DNA of 64,000 bases from Buchnera aphidicola str. Sg (Schizaphis graminum). Lineage in GTDB: Bacteria > Pseudomonadota > Gammaproteobacteria > Enterobacterales > Enterobacteriaceae. The position numbers and the translations under genes are program-made. The notes below the pieces were generated by a model, which saw only the letters and a list, made by a program, of their open reading frames with translations, made no database searches and was not told where the DNA came from. Where the stretch lies: NCBI RefSeq assembly GCF_000007365.1, contig NC_004061.1:372001-436000 (forward strand). The letters are read 5' to 3'. Positions 1 to 8,517 of the stretch are shown piece after piece. Within the stretch, counting starts at the first letter, position 1; every line of letters begins with the position of its first letter.

Positions 1-346
1 TGCTAAAAGACAAGAAATCTTATCGTCAAATATAGCAAATGCAGACACACCAAACTACAAAGCAATGGATATCAATTTCAAAGATGAAATGGATAAAATA
101 ACAAAAAAAAGTAATTTGGATATTACATTGACGAAAACTTCATCACATCATTTGAATCCAAGAAAAAAAAATTTTTTTATATTCGAAGTTAAACCTATAA
201 CAAGTAAAGAAATTCAATCAAATGGCAATACAGTAGATATGAATCGAGAAAGAATAGAATTTATAAAAAATACCTTAAAATATGAAGAAAATTTAGTTTT
301 TATAAAAAACGAAATTAAAAATATAATGAATGTATTAAAGGGATAA
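1..346 (+). CDS. flgB: Flagellar basal-body rod protein FlgB (5' end cut off)
   Basis: FlgB is a proximal-rod subunit of the flagellar basal body, exported through the flagellar type III apparatus into the periplasm. The window opens inside the gene; the frame runs from base 2 and gives the last 114 residues. The rod-family N-terminal signature is visible ([17 protein letters not shown]), as is the C-terminal helix with [14 protein letters not shown], both closely matching E. coli FlgB. It stops four bases before flgC, so it is the visible head of the flgBCDEFGHIJK operon. The product name is secure; the start lies outside the window. Confidence 0.96.
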
Positions 347-350
347 AATT

Positions 351-761
351 ATGTCTTTATTAAATATACTTAATATCGCTGGTTCAGCTATGAGTGCTCA
401 ATCAGAAAAAATAAATGTTATTGCTAGTAATTTAGCTAATGCAGAAAGTATAGTATGCAAAGATGGAAAATTTTATCCATACATTGCAAAAAAAGTTATT
501 TTTAAATTAGATCCATTAAAAAATTCTTTAATCGGTGGTGTAAAAGTTTTTTCTATAATAAACGATCTTAATCCAATGAAATTGATATACGATCCAAGTA
601 ATCCTTTATCTAATAAAAATGGATACGTTTTACAAACTAATGTTAATCCAGTTTCAGAAACAATAAATCATATTTCGGCTTCTAGAAGTTATCAAGCTAA
701 TGTAGAAGTATTAAAAACTGCAAAATCTATGATAATGAAAACATTATCAATTGGAGAATAA
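351..761 (+). CDS. flgC: Flagellar basal-body rod protein FlgC
   Basis: FlgC is a proximal-rod subunit. The 136-residue product is close to the E. coli length (134). The N-terminal rod-family helix is present (INVIASNLANAES, about residues 22-34), and the C-terminal helix ends with YQANVEVLKTAKSMI, the part that packs with the N-terminal helix in the D0 domain. The central region is short, as expected for rod rather than hook proteins. The gene follows flgB by four bases and precedes flgD by eleven, so the three are almost certainly one transcript. Confidence 0.97.
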   Translation: MSLLNILNIAGSAMSAQSEKINVIASNLANAESIVCKDGKFYPYIAKKVIFKLDPLKNSLIGGVKVFSIINDLNPMKLIYDPSNPLSNKNGYVLQTNVNPVSETINHISASRSYQANVEVLKTAKSMIMKTLSIGE

Positions 762-772
762 AGGAAGAAGAA

Positions 773-1453
773 ATGGGTACTGTCAATATTAATTCTTCTA
801 TAAATAACAACATTATTGAAAATAATACTAATAATGTAAAAAATAATTCTAATGCGCTAGACTTACAAAAAAACTTTTTAAGTTTACTAATGGCACAAAT
901 GAAAAATCAAGATCCTACAGATCCTATTAAAAATAGTGAACTAACATCACAATTAGCTCAAATCAATACAGCAACAGGAATTGAAAGATTAAATAGTACT
1001 GTCGGAATATTTTCTAATAAAATTAATCAAAGTCAAAATATACAGGTATCTTCATTAATTGGACATCATGTAATGATACCTAGTTCTCAAATTGTACATA
1101 CTAAAGGTATTGAAACAAAATATGGGATAGAATTGATTAGTGATGCAACAGCAGTAAATATACAAATAACAGACAAAAATGGAAAAATTATACATATTCA
1201 AAAAATTAAAAATTTAAAATCCGGTATACACAGTTTAACATGGGATGGTCAAAATTTAGATAAAGAAGATATGAAAACTGAAAAATACAACGTTACTGTT
1301 ATAGCTAAAAATCAGAATAGAGAGATTCCTGTCCAAGTTTTAAGCGAAGCTTTAGTCAATAGCATTATTACTTCTTCTTCCATTGATCCAATTATTGATC
1401 TAGGAACAGTAGGCACTGTAACATTATCAAAAATTCGTAAAATTCTGAAATAA
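773..1453 (+). CDS. flgD: Flagellar hook-cap protein FlgD
   Basis: FlgD caps the growing hook and lets FlgE subunits polymerise. The 226-residue product keeps the conserved N-terminal segment (FLSLLMAQMKNQDPTDP, then NSELTSQLAQINT) needed for export and assembly, and a C-terminal Ig/tudor-like half with SGIHSLTWDGQN. Length is near that of E. coli (231). The ribosome-binding site AAGGAAG lies just before the ATG. A functional hook cap argues that hook assembly is still being carried out, even though the downstream filament genes are not seen here. Confidence 0.96.
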   Translation: MGTVNINSSINNNIIENNTNNVKNNSNALDLQKNFLSLLMAQMKNQDPTDPIKNSELTSQLAQINTATGIERLNSTVGIFSNKINQSQNIQVSSLIGHHVMIPSSQIVHTKGIETKYGIELISDATAVNIQITDKNGKIIHIQKIKNLKSGIHSLTWDGQNLDKEDMKTEKYNVTVIAKNQNREIPVQVLSEALVNSIITSSSIDPIIDLGTVGTVTLSKIRKILK

Positions 1454-1508
1454 AGATAATTAAATTTAAAAAAAATGTTATATTTAAAATTATTAAGGAA
1501 TAAATTAT

Positions 1509-2738
1509 ATGTCAATCATAGAAACTATCAATGGATTAATGATTAATAATGATTATATAGACATTGTCTCAAATAATATAGCTAATGCTTCTACTATTGG
1601 ATTTAAATCTAGTACTCCTTCATTTTTTGACATAGTTTCTCATTCATTCTATTCTAATCAAATAATAAAATCTGGAGTTGGAATTTCAAATTTAGTTCAA
1701 AATTTTAGTGATGGAGTATTAGTTCAAACAAATAGAGATTTAGATTTAGGAATTGTACAAGATGGTTTTTTCCGAGTTTTAGATTCTAAAGGTTACGTAT
1801 ATTATACAAGAAACGGTCATTTTTTACTTGATAAAAATAAAAATATTGTTAATGGACAGGGCATGTACTTAACTGGTCAAAATCAATTTGATTTAAAAAA
1901 TAATTTAAACAGTATATCTAATTTAGAACCTATTAATTTAAGAAAATCTGATTTGTTAAGTGCGAAAGCAACAAGTCAAATAAAATTAAAAGCTGATTTA
2001 ATAAATGATTTTAGTTCTACAAATAGTATAACTGGAAAAAATGATGACATATCTAATTCAGAAATACATGATATTACTATTTATGATAAAAATGAAAATC
2101 CTCACAAATTAAATATTTCTTTCAATCAAATTGATGATCATCAATGGAAATTAAATATACAATTAAATGACGAAAAAATACCAGATAATGAAATTATTAA
2201 TGATAATTTTATTTTAAAATTTGATTCTGAAGGTAATTTAATTTCAAATTCTTCTCTTCAGATTAAATCAAAAAATTCTAAAAATATTATTTTAGATCCA
2301 ATTACTCTAAATTTAGAATGTTTTCTTGAAAAATCAGAAACAAACATGCCTTCAATAGAATTGTCTCAAAACGGATATACAAAAGGTTTTTTAAAACATT
2401 TTGAAATTTTAAATAATGGTGAAATTATTGGACAATACACAAACGAAGAAGAACAAAAGATAGGGCAAATATTTTTAGCAAAATTTATCAATCCAGAAAA
2501 GTTAAAACCTGAAAGTGGCAGTATTTGGTCAGCAACACATGAATCTGGACAAGAAAAGATAGGAGCAGCTGGAGATCAAGGTTTTGGTTCACTATACACA
2601 AAATTTTTAGAATCATCAAATGTTGATTTAAATAAAGAACTAATTAACATGATTATTGCTCAGCGTAATTATCAATCTAGTGCTCAAGCTTTTAAAACAG
2701 AAGATAGAATAATTAATACATTAGTTAATTTAAAATAA
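1509..2738 (+). CDS. flgE: Flagellar hook protein FlgE
   Basis: FlgE polymerises into the hook outside the outer membrane. The 409-residue product (E. coli about 402) has the N-terminal D0 signature [19 protein letters not shown], the FlgE/F/G core around [11 protein letters not shown] and [10 protein letters not shown], and the C-terminal D0 helix [25 protein letters not shown] precedes the ATG at suitable distance. The middle D2 region is Asn/Lys-rich and diverged. It sits between flgD and flgF in standard order with a 55-base gap from flgD. Confidence 0.96.
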
Positions 2739-2763
2739 TTTTATAATCAAATTGGATCATCTA

Positions 2764-3513
2764 ATGAACAAAGCAATATATGAATCTATGAATGCTGCTA
2801 TTAAATTATTAGATAAACAAGCAGTTATTGCTAATAATTTAGCTAATATATCTACAGTTGGTTTTAAAGAATCATTTAATCTTTTTATAAAAGATAGAAA
2901 TCTTCAAAATTTAAAAAAAACATATAATCAAAATGTAAAAGAATATTATAATTTTTATCCAGGAACTTTAATTCACACTCAAAGAAACTTAGATTTAGTT
3001 ATTAAAAATAATGGTTGGCTAGCAATAAAAGATATAAATGGTCAAGAAGCGTATACAAAAAACGGCCATATAAAAATAAACAAAGAGGGAAAGATGACTG
3101 TTCAAAATTACGAACTCATTGGAAATAATGGAAATATAAAAATACCAAATAATGTAAACTTAAAAATTTCATCAAACGGTATAATTAAGGAAATTAAGAA
3201 AAATAAAGATAGTATTATCGAATCAACAATAGGTTCATTAAAATTGGTACGACTACAAAATGATAATCTTATACAAAAAGAAAATGGTTTGTTTTATCTT
3301 AAAAAAGATAATTTAAATAAATATAAAAATATTCTTCATGATAGTAGTGTACGTATACAATCAGAAATGTTAGAAGCAAGTAATGTGAATCCAACAAAAA
3401 ATATGATTGATATGATTTCAAATGCTAGACAATTTGAAATGAATATGAAAATTATATCTATGTGTGATCAAAATACAGAATATGCAAATCAATTATTTAA
3501 TGTTAATAATTAA
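2764..3513 (+). CDS. flgF: Flagellar rod protein FlgF
   Basis: FlgF is a rod subunit. I place the start at the ATG at 2764, giving 249 residues (E. coli 251): [12 protein letters not shown] lines up residue for residue with the E. coli N-terminus, and a GGA lies eight bases upstream. An in-frame TTG at 2752 would add four residues but has no ribosome-binding site. The rod signature [15 protein letters not shown] and the C-terminal helix [21 protein letters not shown] are present. The gene follows flgE by 25 bases. Confidence 0.94.
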   Translation: MNKAIYESMNAAIKLLDKQAVIANNLANISTVGFKESFNLFIKDRNLQNLKKTYNQNVKEYYNFYPGTLIHTQRNLDLVIKNNGWLAIKDINGQEAYTKNGHIKINKEGKMTVQNYELIGNNGNIKIPNNVNLKISSNGIIKEIKKNKDSIIESTIGSLKLVRLQNDNLIQKENGLFYLKKDNLNKYKNILHDSSVRIQSEMLEASNVNPTKNMIDMISNARQFEMNMKIISMCDQNTEYANQLFNVNN

Positions 3514-3528
3514 GTAAAGGGAAAAAAA

Positions 3529-4311
3529 ATGATTCCTTCTTTATGGATTTCTAAAACAGGTCTTGATGCTCAACAAATAAATATGAATGTTATTTCTAAT
3601 AATTTGGCAAATGTAAGTACAAATGGATTCAAACGTTCTAGAGCAGTATTTGAAGATTTAATGTATCAAACAATGCGTCAAGCAGGAACAAATTCATCAA
3701 TTGATACTACCTTACCATCTGGATTACAATTAGGAACAGGAGTTAGACCAGTATCCACAGAAAAAATTTACAGTCAAGGCAATCTTTCTAAAACTGACTC
3801 TTCAAAAGACGTAGCTATTAATGGACCTGGTTTTTTTCAAGTACAACTTCCAGATGGTAATATAGCATATACTAGAGACGGTTCCTTTCAATTAGACCAA
3901 AATGGTCAATTGGTAACTAATAGTGGCTATCCTATTATTCCTGAAATTAATATTCCACCTAACTCAATAAATATGAATATAGGAAGAGATGGTATTGTCA
4001 GTGTCACTATACAAGGACAAACTCAACCAATTTCTATAGGTCAATTAAATTTAATTAATTTTGTAAATCATTCTGGACTAGAAAGTTTAGGAGAGAATTT
4101 ATATCAAGAAACACAAGCTTCTGGAAATCCTATAGATACTACTCCTGGTTTAAACGGTACAGGTTTGCTGTATCAGGGATATGTTGAAACTTCCAATGTG
4201 AATGTTGCTGAAGAATTAGTAAATATGATTCAAACACAACGTGCATACGAAATTAATAGTAAATCTATAAATACTTCAGATCAAATGTTACAAAAATTAT
4301 CTCAACTATAA
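3529..4311 (+). CDS. flgG: Flagellar distal rod protein FlgG
   Basis: FlgG forms the distal rod that crosses the periplasm. The product has 260 residues, exactly the E. coli length, and is the best conserved flagellar protein here: [20 protein letters not shown] near the N-terminus, the core [20 protein letters not shown], and the C-terminal [25 protein letters not shown] sits eight bases before the ATG. Strong conservation next to diverged flgK suggests that the rod remains under stronger selection than the hook-filament junction. Confidence 0.98.
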   Translation: MIPSLWISKTGLDAQQINMNVISNNLANVSTNGFKRSRAVFEDLMYQTMRQAGTNSSIDTTLPSGLQLGTGVRPVSTEKIYSQGNLSKTDSSKDVAINGPGFFQVQLPDGNIAYTRDGSFQLDQNGQLVTNSGYPIIPEINIPPNSINMNIGRDGIVSVTIQGQTQPISIGQLNLINFVNHSGLESLGENLYQETQASGNPIDTTPGLNGTGLLYQGYVETSNVNVAEELVNMIQTQRAYEINSKSINTSDQMLQKLSQL

Positions 4312-4388
4312 ACATTAATTTTGATTATTAATAAAATAAATGTAAACAATATATATTTTAAAATGTTTTAATTAAGGACTGTTTTTCC

Positions 4389-5105
4389 GTGGTAAAATTA
4401 TTCAGTTATAAAATTAAATATTATTTAACTGCTTTTTTTATAATAATTATCCAAAGTTGCGCTTCTGTTGAACATAAACCTTTAGTTGACGGTATTACAA
4501 CTGCTATAGCACCTAATATAATACCTAAAATTAAAAATGGTTCTTTATTTCAAGAAAAAACACCTATAAATTATGGATATCAACCACTTTTTGAAGATCA
4601 TAGATCTCATAATATAGGTGATACGATAACTGTAGTATTGCAGGAAAATATCAGTGCTAGTAATAGTTCTTCTTCAAATTTGACTCGCGATGGAAAGGCA
4701 AACGTAGGAGTGACAGTAACGCCAGGAACATTAAATCCTATATTAGGGCTTAATGTTAATGATAACAAAACAGGAATAGATAGTATAGGAAAAAATGACT
4801 TTTCAGGAAAAGGTAGTAATTCTGCTAAAAATACATTTACTGGTCTTATTACTGTTACTGTAAAGAATGTTCTTCCAAATGGAAATTTAAAAGTGATTGG
4901 TGAAAAACAAGTTGCTATTAATCAAGGTACGGAATTCATTCGTTTTTCAGGTGTAATTAATCCTAACAATATCAATAAAAATAATTTAGTTGCTTCCACT
5001 CAAATTGCTGATACACGCATTGAATATGTAAGTAATAATCGTATTAATGATATTCAAAAAATGGGTTGGTTACAGCGATTTTTATTAAAAATTTCACCTA
5101 TTTAA
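4389..5105 (+). CDS. flgH: Flagellar L-ring lipoprotein FlgH
   Basis: FlgH is the outer-membrane lipoprotein forming the L ring around the rod. The start is a GTG at 4389, with AAGGA at 4374-4378 as ribosome-binding site. The N-terminus has Lys residues, a hydrophobic stretch and a lipobox ending IIQSC, so Cys24 is the expected lipidation site. The family hallmarks [20 protein letters not shown] and [19 protein letters not shown] follow. Length 238 (E. coli 232). A hairpin at 5145-5177 separates it from flgI. Confidence 0.96.
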   Translation: MVKLFSYKIKYYLTAFFIIIIQSCASVEHKPLVDGITTAIAPNIIPKIKNGSLFQEKTPINYGYQPLFEDHRSHNIGDTITVVLQENISASNSSSSNLTRDGKANVGVTVTPGTLNPILGLNVNDNKTGIDSIGKNDFSGKGSNSAKNTFTGLITVTVKNVLPNGNLKVIGEKQVAINQGTEFIRFSGVINPNNINKNNLVASTQIADTRIEYVSNNRINDIQKMGWLQRFLLKISPI

Positions 5106-5144
5106 TCATAAAAAATACTGAAAAAATAAATTTTTTTAAATAAA

Positions 5145-5177
5145 ACTCATAAGGGATTATTTAAATCCTTTATGAGT
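5145..5177 (+). terminator. Inverted repeat between flgH and flgI
   Basis: A 13-base-pair stem (one G-U pair) with a seven-base loop pairs ACTCATAAGGGAT with ATCCTTTATGAGT. On the + strand it lacks a proper T tail, so it may be an mRNA-stabilising or processing hairpin inside the flagellar operon rather than a strong terminator. Confidence 0.5.
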
Positions 5178-5298
5178 AAAGACTAACATATTTAAAAAAA
5201 TAAAATTTATTAATAAAAAAATTTTTCATAGACGAAATGTTTTATATATAATAGATATAAAAACAGAATCAATAAGGTAAATGAATATAAGGTATGTT

Positions 5299-6408
5299 AT
5301 GTCTAAGACAATATCATTATTAAAATTTATTATTTGTATTTTAATAAGTTTATGTTCTTTTACATATGCTGAAAAAATACGTGATTTAACAAGTATTGAA
5401 GGTATAAGAGATAATCAATTAATCGGTTACGGTTTAATAGTAGGTTTAGATGGAACAGGTGATCAATCAACACAAACTCCATTTACCAATCAATCACTAC
5501 ATAATATGCTATCTCAATTAGGCGTAACTATCCCCCCTGATACCAACATGCATTTAAAAAATGTAGCTGCCGTTATAGTTACAGCAAATTTACCTCCCTT
5601 CAGTCATACAGGAGAGGCAATAGACGTTGTAGTATCATCAATGGGTGATGCAAAAAGTCTTAAAGGTGGAACGTTATTAATGACTCCTTTAAGGGGGGCT
5701 GACAATCAAATTTATGCGATTGCTCAGGGAAATATATTAGTATCTGAAAAAAATAATTTAAAAAAAAATAACTCTATTTTTTCAAACCAAGTCAATTCAG
5801 GAAGAATTAATCATGGTGCCACAATTGAACGAGAAATAAATACTGATTTTGGAAAGAAAAAAATAATTAATTTACAGTTAAACAAAGAAGATTTTGGTAT
5901 AGCACAGAAAATAAGTGATATGATTAATGTACAGTATCCAGATACAGCAACAGCTTTAAATTCTAAAACAGTACAATTAAATACATATGCTAATAATACC
6001 ATACAAGTTCATATGCTTTCTAATATTCAAAACATAGATATTTCTATGCCATCTCAAGAAGCTAAAGTTATAATCAATCCTCGTACTGGATCTATTGTTA
6101 TTAATCAAGAAGTAAAATTAGGAACATGTATTGTTTCTCATGGAGATTTATCTATATTAATAGAAAAAAAAGAAGAAGAAAAAATCAATTCATTTTTGTT
6201 TGAAACACTAAGAAAAAATCAAAAAGAAAGCTTTTTGAAAAATATAATTAATAGAAATTATATTAATAATAATTCTGTTAAAAATACAAGTTTAAACAAC
6301 ATTGTTCGGGTATTAAATTCTTTAGGAACAAAACCTAACGAATTGATATCTATTCTGCAATTAATGAAAAATGCTGGTTGTCTTCATGCTAAATTGGAAA
6401 TTGTTTAA
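5299..6408 (+). CDS. flgI: Flagellar P-ring protein FlgI
   Basis: FlgI forms the periplasmic P ring in the peptidoglycan layer. I prefer the ATG at 5299 (369 residues; E. coli 365) because AAGG lies six bases before it and it gives a clean Sec signal peptide (MSKTISLLKF, then a hydrophobic core and a cleavage site after FTYA). An ATG at 5281 would add six residues with its AAGG only three bases away. Conserved blocks include IRDLTSIEGIRDNQLIGYGL, VGLDGTGDQSTQTPF and the C-terminal NNIVRVLNSLGTKPNELISI. Its stop shares one base with the flgJ start. Confidence 0.95.
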   Translation: MSKTISLLKFIICILISLCSFTYAEKIRDLTSIEGIRDNQLIGYGLIVGLDGTGDQSTQTPFTNQSLHNMLSQLGVTIPPDTNMHLKNVAAVIVTANLPPFSHTGEAIDVVVSSMGDAKSLKGGTLLMTPLRGADNQIYAIAQGNILVSEKNNLKKNNSIFSNQVNSGRINHGATIEREINTDFGKKKIINLQLNKEDFGIAQKISDMINVQYPDTATALNSKTVQLNTYANNTIQVHMLSNIQNIDISMPSQEAKVIINPRTGSIVINQEVKLGTCIVSHGDLSILIEKKEEEKINSFLFETLRKNQKESFLKNIINRNYINNNSVKNTSLNNIVRVLNSLGTKPNELISILQLMKNAGCLHAKLEIV

Positions 6409-6728
6409 TGAAAAACGATTTATCTTTATTTAATATAATAAACTATAGAACAAAATTTATTAATGATTTAAAATATCAAGTAAAAAATAATCCCAAAAAA
6501 TATCAGCTAGAAACAGCAAAGGAGGTAGAGAGTCTTTTTATTCAGATGCTATTAAAAAGTATGAGAAATTCTTTAACACAAGATAATTTATTAGATAGTA
6601 ATCAAAGTCGTTTCTATACAGAAATTTATGACCAAAAAATTTCAAAAGAAATAGCTAAAAGGGGTATAGGATTAACACATATTATTTTACAACAAATTCA
6701 AAAAATAAATAATAACTTTTATTTATGA
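6408..6728 (+). CDS. flgJ: Truncated FlgJ: rod-scaffold domain only
   Basis: In E. coli FlgJ has 313 residues: an N-terminal rod-cap/scaffold domain and a C-terminal peptidoglycan hydrolase domain that opens the wall for the rod. Here the protein ends after 106 residues. The scaffold part is recognisable (ETAKEVESLFIQMLLKSMRN, then SRFYTEIYDQKISKEIAKRG), but no muramidase follows, and flgK begins 13 bases later, so the loss is complete rather than a frameshift. The start overlaps the flgI stop by one base, implying coupled translation. Confidence 0.93.
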   Translation: MKNDLSLFNIINYRTKFINDLKYQVKNNPKKYQLETAKEVESLFIQMLLKSMRNSLTQDNLLDSNQSRFYTEIYDQKISKEIAKRGIGLTHIILQQIQKINNNFYL

Positions 6729-6741
6729 AAAGGGAAGTCAA

Positions 6742-8376
6742 ATGAGCTCTATATTAACTTCTACTGTCACTGGAATAGATGCTATAAAGATATTAATCAA
6801 TAACACTGCTGACAAAATTATTAATTCAAAATACAAAGACGAAATAAAACATAATGTTTTTGTAGAGAATACTGTAGATGAATCTAATTTTAATGCAGGA
6901 GTCAAAATAAAAAAGATATATGATGACTACAACGATTTTCTTAAAGAAGAAAAACGAAAAATTAGCGAAAGAGTACAAGACGAACAAACGAAAATAGAAG
7001 AATATTTAAAACTAGAAGATTTATTTGGAGAAAAATCAAATATTTTTACTCTTTTAATAAATCAACTTTATTCTTCTATAGAAAATGATATTGTTAATAA
7101 CCACGGTAATGTCTTTAATGAAAACATAGAAAACAATTTAAATACAATTATTCATGAATTAAAAAATTTTGATGAAAAATTAAGTTTTTTAGAAAGAGAT
7201 GTTAAAGAATCAATAAAAGAAAAAATAAAACAAGCTAATATTTTAATAAATAAAATTTATGATACTAATATCGACATTCGATTTTTTCCCACTGCTCAAT
7301 TGCCTAACAGAATAGATAGTTTTATAGATAAAAGAGATAAATTAATTGATGAATTAAATGATATAATAGGAGTTAAGGTAATTAAAGAAAACAGTACTTT
7401 TAAAGTATGCTTAAATAATGGTATGTGTATTATAGATGATTATAATAAAAAAAATTTAATGACATTAACTTCTGACACTGACGATAAATATATAAGCGTA
7501 GGATACTTTGATGATAATGAACAAAGATTAAAAAAAATAGAACATATGATTCCAAGTGCATCTCTAGGAGCTCTTCTTACGTTTCGTAGAGAAGACCTAC
7601 AAAATGCAAAAAATAAAATTGGACAATTAACTATAAATTTTGCTGATAGTATTAATAGTGTACATACACTAGGATACGATATTCTTGGTAATATTGGAAA
7701 ACAAGTTTTTAAAATTAGTAATCCAGAAATTATATCTAGTTCACAAAATCAATCGTATCTTCCTACATCTATTAAATGGGTTGATACTGCTGATGCACAA
7801 GATACTAATTATATCGTTTTTTTAAAAAATAATCATTGGACAGTTACAAGATTGCGAGATCATTCAGTAGTCGAACCAGATATATATCAACAAGATAACA
7901 ATACATATATTACTTTTGATGGAATTGAATTTAAGATTGAAGGAAATGATGCTGAAGGTAATATGTATATGATTAAACCATATTCTAAAACTTTAAATGA
8001 ACTGGAATTATTAATTATTAAAAATGATCTTTTTTCAATTTCTTCATCAGATGATTTAAATCAAAAAAATAGAAATAATGCAATAAAAATACAGCATTTA
8101 CATCAAGAAAAAATAGTTAACAAAAAAGAAACATTATATGAATCTTATCTCAGATTTTTAAAATCTATATCTTATAAATGTAACGATCTTGAAGAAAAGG
8201 TACCTTTTAAGCGCAATATGATTGAAATATTAAATAATAAAAAGCTATCAGAATCTGATGATATGTATGAAAATTATCAAAATTTAAATTATGAACAAAA
8301 ATGTTATCTTGCAAATGTTAAGGTTTTAAAAATGGCTGAAACAATTTTTGATGAAATTGTTGATTGTTATAGTTAA
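6742..8376 (+). CDS. flgK: Hook-filament junction protein FlgK (divergent)
   Basis: FlgK (HAP1) joins hook to filament in motile relatives. The 544-residue product matches E. coli length (547) and retains SLGALLTFRREDLQNAKN, NFADSINSVHTLGYD and the C-terminal CYLANVKVLKMAETIFDEI. The N-terminal D0 helix is poorly kept: the usual NNISSYNVAGYTR block has become a Lys/Asp-rich segment. AAGGGAAG precedes the ATG. flgL, next in E. coli, is absent: the next gene is rne on the other strand. It may now serve as an outer end-piece of a hook-basal body rather than a filament adaptor (inference). Confidence 0.92.
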   Translation: MSSILTSTVTGIDAIKILINNTADKIINSKYKDEIKHNVFVENTVDESNFNAGVKIKKIYDDYNDFLKEEKRKISERVQDEQTKIEEYLKLEDLFGEKSNIFTLLINQLYSSIENDIVNNHGNVFNENIENNLNTIIHELKNFDEKLSFLERDVKESIKEKIKQANILINKIYDTNIDIRFFPTAQLPNRIDSFIDKRDKLIDELNDIIGVKVIKENSTFKVCLNNGMCIIDDYNKKNLMTLTSDTDDKYISVGYFDDNEQRLKKIEHMIPSASLGALLTFRREDLQNAKNKIGQLTINFADSINSVHTLGYDILGNIGKQVFKISNPEIISSSQNQSYLPTSIKWVDTADAQDTNYIVFLKNNHWTVTRLRDHSVVEPDIYQQDNNTYITFDGIEFKIEGNDAEGNMYMIKPYSKTLNELELLIIKNDLFSISSSDDLNQKNRNNAIKIQHLHQEKIVNKKETLYESYLRFLKSISYKCNDLEEKVPFKRNMIEILNNKKLSESDDMYENYQNLNYEQKCYLANVKVLKMAETIFDEIVDCYS

Positions 8377-8409
8377 TTTTAAAAAATTAAACAATATTTT
8401 ATAAAAAAT

Positions 8410-8445
8410 AAAAACTTACTTAAAATGGTAAGTTTTTATTTTTCA
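8410..8445. terminator. Bidirectional terminator between flgK and rne
   Basis: AAAAACTTAC and GTAAGTTTTT form a ten-base-pair stem with an eight-base loop, followed by ATTTTTC on the + strand and by a T-rich run on the - strand. It lies between two convergent genes and probably ends both transcripts. Confidence 0.75.
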
Positions 8446-8517
8446 TAAAAATTTTATTTTTAATAAATAGTGTATTTATGGATTTTTTGAAAAAATTTTA
8501 ATATTAAACAAATAATT

